Of a stretch of 64,000 nt of DNA, positions 20,153 to 27,432 are shown piece by piece. Source of the stretch: Sphingomonas sp. 8AM (GTDB lineage Bacteria > Pseudomonadota > Alphaproteobacteria > Sphingomonadales > Sphingomonadaceae); assembly GCF_902506455.1 (NCBI RefSeq), contig NZ_LR733844.1, positions 1,731,660-1,795,659 of the forward strand, in the 5' to 3' direction. Both the position numbers and the translations under genes were made by a program. Position 1 is the stretch's first letter, and each line of letters opens with the position of its first letter. Below the pieces are notes generated by a model, which was not told the DNA's origin, did no database searches, and saw nothing but the letters and a program-made list of their open reading frames with translations.

Positions 20153-20201
20153 AGCTATCATAGCTCAGTCACATCAACGCTTTCCTACATGTTCCCCATG
20201 T
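20153..20201. promoter_or_regulatory. Two palindromes in a divergent promoter gap, candidate operators
   Basis: AGCTATCATAGCT (20153-20165) is a perfect palindrome around a central C. ACATG-TTCCC-CATGT (20187-20201) is an inverted repeat 15 nt before the start at 20217. Both sit between the divergent small genes at 20103 and 20217, where a repressor of the element might bind. Confidence 0.4.
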
Positions 20202-20216
20202 GTTCTTCAGCGCTTC

Positions 20217-20498
20217 ATGTCCCCAAAGCACCGTCGAGTCGTCACCGAGCTCTCCCTAGAGGTCCTGCAAGAGGCCATGCGGCGGACAGGACACAGGCGG
20301 GAACAGGTAGCAGCGATCAGGCTGGCCTTGAGGTGCCTATGGCCTGTGTGTGCCGACAAGGCCCTGCTAACGGCCTTCTGGGACGCGATCACCCGCGAGG
20401 TCGACATCGGGCGCGAGCATGGGCTGGAACGTTCCTTTGGCGCCCTACGGGCCGCTGTAGTGGGGCCTCCCCCTAGAGGCGCCACCAGCCACGGCTAG
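20217..20498 (+). CDS. Small hypothetical helical protein
   Basis: A 93-residue, mostly helical protein (VTELSLEVLQEAMRRTGHRR, then DKALLTAFWDAITREVD). It ends in a Pro/Gly tail whose codons overlap the 3' end of the opposite-strand gene at 20473 by 26 nt. There is no clear ribosome-binding site. Composition is protein-like and its opposite frame is not. Function unknown; size and location would suit a regulatory protein. Confidence 0.5.
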   Translation: MSPKHRRVVTELSLEVLQEAMRRTGHRREQVAAIRLALRCLWPVCADKALLTAFWDAITREVDIGREHGLERSFGALRAAVVGPPPRGATSHG

Positions 20499-20826
20499 CA
20501 CGCTGCTGCGCCTGAACGAGCGCCTCAGTGAGTACCGGGTTGCTTATGTAGGCCAACCGCGCCGCGGCTAGGACGGACCGTGCCGCTGCCCGTTGTGCTG
20601 CTGGTGCCTCGCCCAGCTCGTGCGCTGCCGCGAGTTGCGACCAAAGGCCGATTTTTTCGTCGTGATTGTTGAGCGTGGCGGCCAGCTCGTTGAGGCGCCG
20701 CCATTGCACGAGATTGTTCTCCAGCGCCTTCGTATGCGTACTGCGAAGGCCTGCGAACGTTGCAATGACGACTGGGACAAGGATGCCCAATAACCCAGTA
20801 AGCTCGGTGAAAGTCGTTGGGTACAT
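20473..20826 (-). CDS. Small single-pass membrane protein, fourth gene of the ImmA/PIN operon
   Basis: The start is ATG 20826, with TAAGG 6 nt upstream, giving 117 residues. Residues 9-29 (LTGLLGILVPVVIATFAGL) form one transmembrane helix. The rest is a long helical region (ALENNLVQWRRLNELAATLN and beyond) that may be a cytoplasmic coiled coil. It follows the 96-residue ORF after 5 nt, so the two are co-transcribed with the PIN-like and ImmA-like genes. A membrane-anchored partner of an effector, or a holin-like lysis accessory, are both possible; nothing in sequence decides. Confidence 0.65.
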   Translation of the reverse strand: MYPTTFTELTGLLGILVPVVIATFAGLRSTHTKALENNLVQWRRLNELAATLNNHDEKIGLWSQLAAAHELGEAPAAQRAAARSVLAAARLAYISNPVLTEALVQAQQRASRGWWRL

Positions 20827-20831
20827 GGGCC

Positions 20832-21122
20832 TTAATCGCCTCCATCTACATTCGCCCAGTAGGGCTTCTCGTCGGGACCTGGAGTGGCTGGTGCTGCACA
20901 CAGGACCACAACGCCTGCCGGGTGAGCCGCATAGTAGCGACGGCCCTGCGGGTCGACGACGAGCATCTTGGTCCAGTCGTACGCATCCTCGACCAGGAGG
21001 GGCACGGCGGCGCCCGGGAGTGACACACGAACCCGCCGGCCCTGGTCGATCTCCCGCCGGCACAGCATCGCGAGATTCTGGCTCCAGGTTGCCTCGGGGA
21101 GCCCGATGGGTGGGCGTTCCAC
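20832..21122 (-). CDS. Hypothetical protein, third gene of the ImmA/PIN operon
   Basis: The start is GTG 21122, only 2 nt after the stop of the PIN-like gene (TGAGCGTG), giving 96 residues. The N-terminal half is helical with a Cys (LAMLCRREIDQG). The middle has a strand-turn pattern with DWTKMLVVDPQGRRYY, and the tail is acidic (NVDGGD). Tight spacing on both sides (2 and 5 nt) argues for translation coupled to its neighbours. No family recognised. Confidence 0.6.
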   Translation of the reverse strand: MERPPIGLPEATWSQNLAMLCRREIDQGRRVRVSLPGAAVPLLVEDAYDWTKMLVVDPQGRRYYAAHPAGVVVLCAAPATPGPDEKPYWANVDGGD

Positions 21123-21124
21123 GC

Positions 21125-21568
21125 TCAGATGTCCAAGATGCCTGCGACGGAGGACGGGATGCCACAGCCCTGAGCGATCTGCTTGCAGCTCTTCAGCCCC
21201 TTCCCTCCCGACACCAGCGTGCAGCCCTTTGATTGCGCGACCGCCACCGCCTCAAAGTGGGCGAAAAGCGGAAGGCCGCCCAGTATGCTTGAGCCGTGCA
21301 TCTCTTGCATCGTGGTGGCCGCGGCGTGGTCGGCAACCGTAGTCCGAATATACCGCCGCGGCTTGATCGCTGTGACGAGGGGCCACAGATGCGGGTATAC
21401 CTCCTTCATCTCCTCCGACACCGATTTCATAATCAGCATCTCGCCGCGCCGGATCGCGTCTATGACGGCGGCTTTGGCGGAGTTCGACGTCGTTGTTAGA
21501 GCGTCCGTCAGCCCGTGCAGGTCGATGACCCACTTGGGCGCAACGGTTACGGAGTTCGCTGCCGCCAT
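21125..21568 (-). CDS. PIN-like (DUF4411-type) protein, putative toxin
   Basis: A 147-residue protein, 3 nt after the ImmA-like gene. It has the general PIN order: an early Asp in WVIDLHGL, a helix with acidic residues in SVSEEMKEVY, and a late strand-helix stretch AVAVAQSKGCTLVSGG. Genes of the DUF4411 PIN-like group are known to be paired with ImmA/IrrE (COG2856) genes and have been predicted as toxin-antitoxin systems. In the late motif the expected Asp before the helix and the acidic residue after TLV are not seen (FAHFEAVAVA; SGGKG). RNase activity is therefore uncertain. The assignment rests on partial motif match plus neighbourhood. Confidence 0.65.
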   Translation of the reverse strand: MAAANSVTVAPKWVIDLHGLTDALTTTSNSAKAAVIDAIRRGEMLIMKSVSEEMKEVYPHLWPLVTAIKPRRYIRTTVADHAAATTMQEMHGSSILGGLPLFAHFEAVAVAQSKGCTLVSGGKGLKSCKQIAQGCGIPSSVAGILDI

Positions 21569-21571
21569 GCG

Positions 21572-22708
21572 CTAGGCGGCTCCGAAAAGCTGTTCTTGGT
21601 AGACAGGTTTTAGGCCGCTGAGCCGATAAATATCGATCTCGTCGAGTTGCCCCATTCGTCGGGCTCTCTGAAGAAGCGTCAGTAGACGGGTGCCGTATTG
21701 CGTCCGCTTATCCCTGAGTGGGTCGGGCGTGCCACCGCTGCTCTTCTCGGCCTGATCGCCGGAGGGCACGAAGTTCCGATTGCCGAACTTCGACTTCCAC
21801 AATCTGTAGTCGCTCCGTTGGAGATGCCCCGTCTGCACTAGGCGAACAAAGGTGGCCTCTTGGCTTAAGCCGAGGCGCTTGGCGAAGAGGCGGATGAAGT
21901 CATCGTCAGGGATGGCCCGGTACCGAAAACGTTGCAGCGCCGCTTCGACGAGCCGCTTGGGTGCGAGGAGGCATGCCGCGAACCGGTTGCAGAAGCGCTC
22001 TATCCGGTTCCTGACAATCGAGGGGTTTGACGCACCTTCTTTTCGGATTAGTACGTGACAGAACTCATGGGCCAGCGTGAAGAGCTTGCGTGCCTTGCTG
22101 CTGTTCGTGGTGTTGATGACGATCGTGTGGGGGCCGTCGTCAATGTGGACATACATCCCCGCGGCTTCGTCATTCTTGAATTGGCGATGGAGCACGAGCA
22201 CGCCTAATCGCTCGACGAAGGCTCGAAGGCTTACATAGAGCTTGTTTGCGTCCTGCCACTCAAGTTGCTGCTCGTCGGAGATGCCCCAGCGAGTGCGCCA
22301 AACATGGGCGAGTTCCTCAGCCTCGGCGGGCCCCAAGCGAGAGATTGTAACGGGTGCGAGGCTTTCATCAAGACTGAGGTCTAGATCAAGCGCAGATAGG
22401 GTGCTCGACAGCCCCTCGACGTAGCTGATGGCCTGGAGCGTTCCCTTCTGAAACTTGCCGATACTCGGCGAGGCCGTCCGGAAATCAACCGATGGGAACA
22501 AGGGTAACTTTTGGCGGGTGAAGAGAGCCTGGAGCGGGACCGCAAGCTCTTCAGCGACGGATGCAATCTGATCATCCCTGAGATCGGCACCGCCATCAAT
22601 GGCCTTTTCGAGTCTGTCCAGCGGCACGCCACTTCGCGTTGACAGGCTGGCCAGATCGAGGCCGCGGGCTCTAAGTACGTTCGCTAGGGCTTCGGCGGAA
22701 ATTTTCAC
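21572..22708 (-). CDS. XRE-ImmA/IrrE zinc metallopeptidase, regulator of the PIN operon
   Basis: The 378-residue protein starts at GTG 22708. Residues 1-65 form a Cro/XRE-type helix-turn-helix (LANVLRARGLDLASLSTRSG). The ImmA/IrrE peptidase domain has the zinc motif HEFCH at 214-218 and the downstream Glu in IERFCNRFAACLLAP (about 237). Such proteins either cleave a phage or ICE repressor, as ImmA of ICEBs1 does, or act as the regulatory partner of a toxin. Being first in a four-gene operon with a PIN-like protein, the second role fits better. The promoter must lie inside the divergent gene at 22709, because there is no gap between the two start codons. Confidence 0.88.
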   Translation of the reverse strand: MKISAEALANVLRARGLDLASLSTRSGVPLDRLEKAIDGGADLRDDQIASVAEELAVPLQALFTRQKLPLFPSVDFRTASPSIGKFQKGTLQAISYVEGLSSTLSALDLDLSLDESLAPVTISRLGPAEAEELAHVWRTRWGISDEQQLEWQDANKLYVSLRAFVERLGVLVLHRQFKNDEAAGMYVHIDDGPHTIVINTTNSSKARKLFTLAHEFCHVLIRKEGASNPSIVRNRIERFCNRFAACLLAPKRLVEAALQRFRYRAIPDDDFIRLFAKRLGLSQEATFVRLVQTGHLQRSDYRLWKSKFGNRNFVPSGDQAEKSSGGTPDPLRDKRTQYGTRLLTLLQRARRMGQLDEIDIYRLSGLKPVYQEQLFGAA

Positions 22709-23221
22709 GTGTGTATCGACTTATTCCCTTGGGACAGTGCGACGGCCGGGCTGACCTTCGGCCAGCTCGCAAACGTCCAGACCGTTGGCATCGGACTGTA
22801 TCTGGCGTTAGCGGTTATTCAAGCCGTATCAAGCACCGGCGTGGCCGGACTGTCGCGGCGACTGGCTACCCTCAGGAGCGCCGTGGCTACGAAGCGCATG
22901 AGAACGGAGATCGACAACGTGCGCCGTCTAAGCGGGGAGGTCAGCGGGATCGAAATCGGCTTCCACGACCTGAACCGGCGCCTCCTAGGCTTGGTCAGCA
23001 TCCTCTTCACGGTGAGCGTCGGCTACTTCGCTTACTGTACCATCTGGCAAAACATCGACGCTGGCCACGACGGCGTGTGGTTCATCTTCTTCTACTACCT
23101 CGCGCTGCCAATAAGCATTTTCTTCGGCGTGGCGGCCCTCATCTGGAAACGCTGCCGTGACACGGCCAAGCACGTGAAAGAGGCAGAATCCCGCATCCGC
23201 CGCGCACTCCTCGGCCTATAG
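22709..23221 (+). CDS. Three-helix membrane protein divergent from the ImmA operon
   Basis: A 170-residue protein from GTG 22709, with GGCGGAA 8 nt upstream. Three hydrophobic helices are visible: residues 24-44, 93-113 and 124-147. Between the first two lies a charged cytoplasmic helix-rich loop (RRLATLRSAVATKRMRTEID), and a basic tail follows the last helix. No enzyme motif. Small multi-helix membrane proteins are common effectors in phage-defence loci, but no named family was recognised. Its start abuts the start codon of the opposite-strand regulator, so the two genes probably share control. Confidence 0.65.
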   Translation: MCIDLFPWDSATAGLTFGQLANVQTVGIGLYLALAVIQAVSSTGVAGLSRRLATLRSAVATKRMRTEIDNVRRLSGEVSGIEIGFHDLNRRLLGLVSILFTVSVGYFAYCTIWQNIDAGHDGVWFIFFYYLALPISIFFGVAALIWKRCRDTAKHVKEAESRIRRALLGL

Positions 23222-23231
23222 CTGCGTCCAA

Positions 23232-23352
23232 GGTCGGACCAGCACAGGCAGCTCGCAGCGAAACCGCCATTTGCGAACGCGATCCGCCGAGATCCCAACG
23301 GGCTCCCCTTGGACGGCGGAAGGCGACCCGTGGGTGCGCAGGGGGACCCAAA
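23232..23352. repeat. Diverged repeat, copy 2
   Basis: The blocks GGTCGGACC (23232), GCAGCGAAA (23255), CCAACGGGCTCCC (23295) and GGGGACCCAAA (23342) follow the same order as copy 1 at 19506. The last block is 21 bp further away. The two copies flank the 19.9-23.2 kb accessory genes in direct orientation. Confidence 0.55.
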
Positions 23353-23537
23353 GCGGACCTAGGCGGGGCGAGCAGGCCGGGAGGCGAGATTGGAGTGGCT
23401 GACGGCAGTCGCCATCATCTCCGGCCTCCCCGGCCCTACTCGGCGCCATTGGGCCCCCGCTGGGCCGGGCCTGCCACACACGGATGATATTAGGTCGCGG
23501 TCTGTCGCTTTCGGGTACACCCTCGCGCATTCACCTC

Positions 23538-23586
23538 AATGCGACACATCGCCGTCGCATTTTGGATTGACGAGCATTTATGCGAC
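23538..23586. promoter_or_regulatory. Palindromic site, candidate resolvase binding/res site
   Basis: AATGCGAC (23538-23545) and GTCGCATT (23554-23561) form a perfect 8-bp inverted repeat with an 8-bp spacer. A further half-site, ATGCGAC, is at 23580-23586 and TGTCGC at 23503-23508. Paired half-sites just upstream of a small serine recombinase gene match the usual place of res subsites, where the recombinase also represses itself. Confidence 0.55.
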
Positions 23587-23631
23587 AGGCAAAAGCATTA
23601 CATCTTAGACCCATATGCAACAGGATCGACG

Positions 23632-24195
23632 ATGGCGAACGTGATCGGCTACGCACGAGTTTCCTCCGAGGACCAAGACTGCTCGATCCAGGAGGAGGCG
23701 CTGAGGGCCGCCGGATGCAACATCATTCGCTCGGAGAAGAAGAGCGGCGCAGGCCGTCAGGACCGAAGCGAGCTGGAGATCGTGCTGGCCTTCCTCCAGG
23801 CTGGGGATACGCTCGTGGTCACTCGCATCGATCGCCTTGCGCGGTCCGTCAAGGACCTGGAGGACATTGTGGGCGACCTGCGGGCCCGCGGGGTGGCCCT
23901 CAAGGCGACCGAGCAGCCGGTGGACACCTCGACGCCGGCCGGCAAGGCCTTCCTCCAGATGCTGGGCGTCTTCGCCGAATTTGAGACGGCCCTGCGGCGC
24001 GAGCGACAGATGGAGGGCGTCGCCAAGGCTAAGGCCGCTGGGGTCTATAAGGGCCGGCCAGCCACGATCGATGGCGCTCGCATCCGCCAACTGAAAGCTG
24101 AGGGCGTGAGTCCCAGCGAGATCGCGCGTAAGCTCAACATCAACCGTGCCAGCGTCTACCGGGCCCTTGATAAGGCCAGCGAGGTCGCGCGGTAA
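23632..24195 (+). CDS. Small serine recombinase (resolvase/invertase family)
   Basis: From ATG 23632 the product is 187 residues, the normal size of Tn3-type resolvases and DNA invertases. The catalytic motif YARVSSEDQ has Ser11. VTRIDRLARSVKDL and the EFETALRRERQMEG region form the rest of the active site and E helix. A C-terminal helix-turn-helix has SPSEIARKLNINRASVYRAL. Unlike the large integrase it lacks the recombinase and zinc-ribbon domains, so it cannot be the element integrase. It may resolve multimers of a circular form or invert DNA. A palindromic site lies just upstream. Confidence 0.93.
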   Translation: MANVIGYARVSSEDQDCSIQEEALRAAGCNIIRSEKKSGAGRQDRSELEIVLAFLQAGDTLVVTRIDRLARSVKDLEDIVGDLRARGVALKATEQPVDTSTPAGKAFLQMLGVFAEFETALRRERQMEGVAKAKAAGVYKGRPATIDGARIRQLKAEGVSPSEIARKLNINRASVYRALDKASEVAR

Positions 24196-24319
24196 GGACA
24201 CGAGGAGCGAGGCCCCTTACGTGCCCGAGAGGTCCTCATGGTTGGACCGTGATTATCAACCCTCACGATCCCCTTCAGCTTGAAGTTACCAAAAGTCCCT
24301 ATAAGGGGGATGTACAAGC

Positions 24320-26110
24320 ATGATAATGGTAACTCCCAAAGCGGCCCTAAGGCTCTGTAGCGGATCGGTCCTAGCCGAGAAGGCCCTTAAGAACCTAAAG
24401 GCCGCCCTCACCTCATTCGGGTCCAACTTGTCTCCGCCCGCCGAGATGGCCCTCTCTGCCGTCCTCACGAGCATGGAAGCCGGCTTGAAGGGCGAGTTGC
24501 CCCCGTCCTTCTACCTGTCCGCAGTCGATCCGGGGAACGGCAAGTCCCTCGCAGTTGCCATGTTCCTACGGGCCTACAAGGCTTCCGGATTCCTTCCAGC
24601 CAACGGCGTTCTCGTGCTCGTGTCCCGCCTAGCGGAGATTGAGGCCTACCTCGTGAGCGCCGGTCTGGACCGAAACGAGGTTGCCGTTCTCACGAGTGAT
24701 CCCGCAACTAATGCCTTGGGGGCTCCAGAGGCGCTCCACGATCAGGCGCCGATCATGTTCACGACCCAGCAGCGCCTTGCCGCTCGCGGGGCGAAGTCTA
24801 CGATGAACGCCCTGCCCGCCTTCTTCTATCAGGGTGCGCCGAGAGCGCTTCGGGTCTGGGACGAGAGCATTCTCCCCGGCGAAGAGAAGACGGTGAAGGT
24901 CGATGACCTCGGCGCCCTCCTGGGACCGCTCAGGGCCTCAAGGAAGGCCATGGCGGCGTCGGTGCAGTCTACAATGGTCAAGGCTTGGAGCGCGCCGCCT
25001 AGCGACGTCCTGACGATACCCGAGGACCTGGGCGGAGGCTGGGGAAAGGCGTCGGCTCATGTAGGGTCCGCGGAGCTGGCAGCACTCGCGGGACACGAGG
25101 CTCGCGTAATCAGTTTCGGCGGCGATGTTCGACTAGCTGGCGCTGCTCCCACGCTTCCTGCCGACTTCGCACCCGCCGTGGTCCTTGATGCGTCCGGGCG
25201 GGTCCGTGAGACTTATCGACTGTGGGAGAGCCGCACGGCCTCGCTCACCAGATTGCCATCAGCAGTGAACGACTACAGCGACATGACTGTCCATGTGTGG
25301 CGACATGCCGCCGGCAAGCGGACACTGGCGGACGCCAAGGCCCGCCGACCGATCGTCGAGGCAATCGTCGAGGCTATCTGTAACCAGCCGGCCGAGGAGT
25401 GGCTCATCGTCCACTACAAGGACGTCGGAACGCTTGTGCCCGAGGTGCGCCTCAAGCTCGATCCCGAGGTTGCCGATCGCGTCCACGGGCTGACTTGGGG
25501 GCGCCATCACGGCACCAACGCCTTTGCTCACGTTCCCAACATCGTTCTCGTAGGCTACCCCGACTACGGAGAGCACGGCTACGAGGCGGTGGCTGCGGCG
25601 GCGATTGGCGACGGGAAAGTGCCGGAGCTTACTGAGGAAGAGCGTGTGGCGCTCCGGGAGGGCGAGGTGGCTCACAACATCCTGCAAGCAGTCTGCCGCT
25701 CTCACGCCCGCGCGGCTCAGGATGGCGTTGCCGGGGCCTGTCAGGTCTATCTTTGCATGTCGCCAAGCCTAAACCTTCGAGCCGTGCTCGACAGATGCTT
25801 CCCGGGTCACCAGCGCCGCGCCTGGGCGCCAGGAGCATCGGCGGAACTAGGAGGCCGCAAGGGTCAATTGGTTCGTTACCTGACCGACCTTTTCGAGGCA
25901 TCCCCCGAAGCCGTCGTGCGAAAGGGCGAGGTGACCGAGGCGCTCAGCTTGCAGCGGCCGGCCCTTTCTCGGCTCCTCTTGGACGGTGCGGTTAAAGAAG
26001 CACTTGACGCGTTGTGGATCGAGGAGAGTCGCTTAAGCTTCCAACTTCGGCGCCCCTCGTTCAGGCCTTATCCAGGCGGCGGCTTCAATGTGAGGGACCT
26101 CCTCCGCTAA
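24320..26110 (+). CDS. Divergent SF2-type helicase/ATPase, putative replication protein
   Basis: A 596-residue protein; ATG 24320 or the third codon, ATG 24326, may start it, behind an AAGGGGG. Helicase motifs are present but divergent: Walker A DPGNGKS (70-76), a DES motif in LRVWDES (about 177-183) and a motif VI-like QAVCRSHAR (456-464), with GRHHGTNAF before it as motif V. The last 100 residues look like a winged-helix domain (RKGEVTEALSLQRPALSRLL). The order of helicase core plus C-terminal DNA-binding domain suits a replication initiator-helicase of a mobile element. It is the largest element gene on the plus strand. The family name cannot be given. Confidence 0.7.
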   Translation: MIMVTPKAALRLCSGSVLAEKALKNLKAALTSFGSNLSPPAEMALSAVLTSMEAGLKGELPPSFYLSAVDPGNGKSLAVAMFLRAYKASGFLPANGVLVLVSRLAEIEAYLVSAGLDRNEVAVLTSDPATNALGAPEALHDQAPIMFTTQQRLAARGAKSTMNALPAFFYQGAPRALRVWDESILPGEEKTVKVDDLGALLGPLRASRKAMAASVQSTMVKAWSAPPSDVLTIPEDLGGGWGKASAHVGSAELAALAGHEARVISFGGDVRLAGAAPTLPADFAPAVVLDASGRVRETYRLWESRTASLTRLPSAVNDYSDMTVHVWRHAAGKRTLADAKARRPIVEAIVEAICNQPAEEWLIVHYKDVGTLVPEVRLKLDPEVADRVHGLTWGRHHGTNAFAHVPNIVLVGYPDYGEHGYEAVAAAAIGDGKVPELTEEERVALREGEVAHNILQAVCRSHARAAQDGVAGACQVYLCMSPSLNLRAVLDRCFPGHQRRAWAPGASAELGGRKGQLVRYLTDLFEASPEAVVRKGEVTEALSLQRPALSRLLLDGAVKEALDALWIEESRLSFQLRRPSFRPYPGGGFNVRDLLR

Positions 26111-26124
26111 TTCGCCGGGGCGGC

Positions 26125-26868
26125 CTAAGTGATAGCCTTGGATAGATGTTCGGGGAAACCCAATAGCTTGTCAGCGCCGCCCGCTACCTTCTCGGACCAG
26201 ATTACGCCCTCGCCGATCAGCCTAAGCGTCGCACGAGCCTTGCCCCACCATGGATCAGAGCTTACGTCTTCGCTCGTGGCGGCTACGCCCCAAGTCCTAA
26301 CCACTTCCGATGCCACCATCCCGTACGCCTTAGAAAGCCCCTCTATACCTAAAGCCTCAAAGTTGGCAGCCGCCCACTCGAGGAATACCAGCTGAGATCG
26401 AAGAAATGTCTTTAGATCAACATCAATCTCTGACTCAGCCAAACCTTCCCGAAGCTCCACTAGCCGCGCTACGACAGCTTGCAGCGTGGCGACCTCTATA
26501 GTTGGAGCAGCTTTCTCGGGAATAATGCTATTTGCAAGATGTATGATGTTGAAGGTTTCATCAAGGCCCGCCAAGCTTGAAACAGAGCTGCCTAAGTAAG
26601 ATGCGTCAAGGGGGCCCTTAAGCTTATTGATCGCCGACAGGAATAGGCTTCGAGACCGATCATCTTTTGCTCTCGCGACGATCTCTACCGACAGTCGCTC
26701 AAACTTCTCCAAATACTGCGAATACGCGAACCAAAACGCACTGCTGCCGTATTCTGTGCCCCAATAATTTGCCCACGCGACCTGCAACAGCACGTTAGGT
26801 TGCGGATTTCTTTTAACTGTCTCGTAGGGCACAAGCACATCCGAAATCAGTGACGTCGTCTCACTCAC
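26125..26868 (-). CDS. Hypothetical protein with low GC content
   Basis: A 247-residue, mainly helical soluble protein without a signal peptide or known motif. Tryptophans and aromatic residues cluster near the start (WANYWGTEYGSSAFWFAY) and again near the end (DPWWGKARATL). Its base composition is clearly lower in GC than anything around it: 26401-26460 has 26 G or C of 60. This suggests recent acquisition. It sits between the helicase, with which it converges 14 nt apart, and the winged-helix gene. Orphan genes in this place of small islands are often anti-phage cargo, but that is inference. Confidence 0.7.
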   Translation of the reverse strand: MSETTSLISDVLVPYETVKRNPQPNVLLQVAWANYWGTEYGSSAFWFAYSQYLEKFERLSVEIVARAKDDRSRSLFLSAINKLKGPLDASYLGSSVSSLAGLDETFNIIHLANSIIPEKAAPTIEVATLQAVVARLVELREGLAESEIDVDLKTFLRSQLVFLEWAAANFEALGIEGLSKAYGMVASEVVRTWGVAATSEDVSSDPWWGKARATLRLIGEGVIWSEKVAGGADKLLGFPEHLSKAIT

Positions 26869-26957
26869 TAGTCAGCGCCTCTTCTGTTTCTCCGCATGAG
26901 CTAGACATTGTTGCGGCGGCTTGTGTCAAGGCGAACGATAACTATCCTCGCCGGCCC

Positions 26958-27293
26958 TCACCCCGTAACGGCGGCGGCAATTGCCCAGACGGCTTCTCGC
27001 CCCCTATCCGTCAACCAGTACACTTTATGGCGGCCGACGTTGTCACCGGGTCGCTCAACCACCAGCGGAGCCCCCGTGCGCTCACCGGTTAACGCGTCGA
27101 TGTCGCGGCGGACTGTGGCCTCTAGGGAGTCTACGGCTACCCATAGGCGCTGGTAGAGCACCGGCTCGTGCTTGGCGATGTAGAACAAGGCCTGCAAGCG
27201 CCGGGCGGGGTAGTGAGGTCCTAGGTACGCCGCAGCGACCTCCAAGACGTGCAATTGCCTTTTTAGGCTCTCCATACCTCGATCGCTTGTCAT
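26958..27293 (-). CDS. Winged-helix DNA-binding protein at the right end
   Basis: A 111-residue protein (ATG 27293; ATG 27275 is an alternative). It has a helix-helix-recognition helix pattern (YPARRLQALFYIAKHEP, LWVAVDSLEATVRRDIDALT) followed by a beta wing with GRHKVYWLTDRGREAV. That is the order of MarR/PadR-like winged-helix domains. It is the last gene before attR, 139 nt inside the junction, reading away from it. It may control the integrase end or the low-GC gene downstream; it could also be a directionality factor. Confidence 0.65.
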   Translation of the reverse strand: MTSDRGMESLKRQLHVLEVAAAYLGPHYPARRLQALFYIAKHEPVLYQRLWVAVDSLEATVRRDIDALTGERTGAPLVVERPGDNVGRHKVYWLTDRGREAVWAIAAAVTG

Positions 27294-27432
27294 CTGTGGC
27301 CCCGGCCCTTCACGACTTGCCGGCTAGTGCGAAAAATCCACCCGTCACAACCCTTTTGCGCTTTCGAGAACAGTCCGCAGATGCAGCTCCCACTCGCCGC
27401 CTTAGAGGTCTTGCGTTCACAACCTGAGGAGA

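Larger units (their letters stand above)
23222..23631. other. Gene-free stretch before the resolvase, with repeat copy 2 and res-like site
   Basis: This 0.41-kb region separates the membrane protein from the small serine recombinase. It holds repeat copy 2 (23232-23352), a partial third copy of the CCAATGGGCTCCC block around 23451-23473 (GCCATTGGGCCCCCGC), and the palindrome at 23538-23561. A 104-codon frame on the minus strand exists, but its composition is not protein-like. Confidence 0.5.

Noticed and set aside
20207..20485. 92-codon minus-strand frame opposite the small gene at 20217
   Set aside because: Ser/Arg/Thr-rich with no helical pattern; the plus-strand frame is more protein-like.
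23216..23530. 104-codon minus-strand frame between the membrane protein and resolvase genes
   Set aside because: It covers repeat copy 2, has no start signal and is broken in repeat copy 1, so the similarity is at DNA level.
12604..27293. Integrative conjugative element
   Set aside because: No relaxase, coupling protein or type IV secretion gene could be found in any frame of the element.
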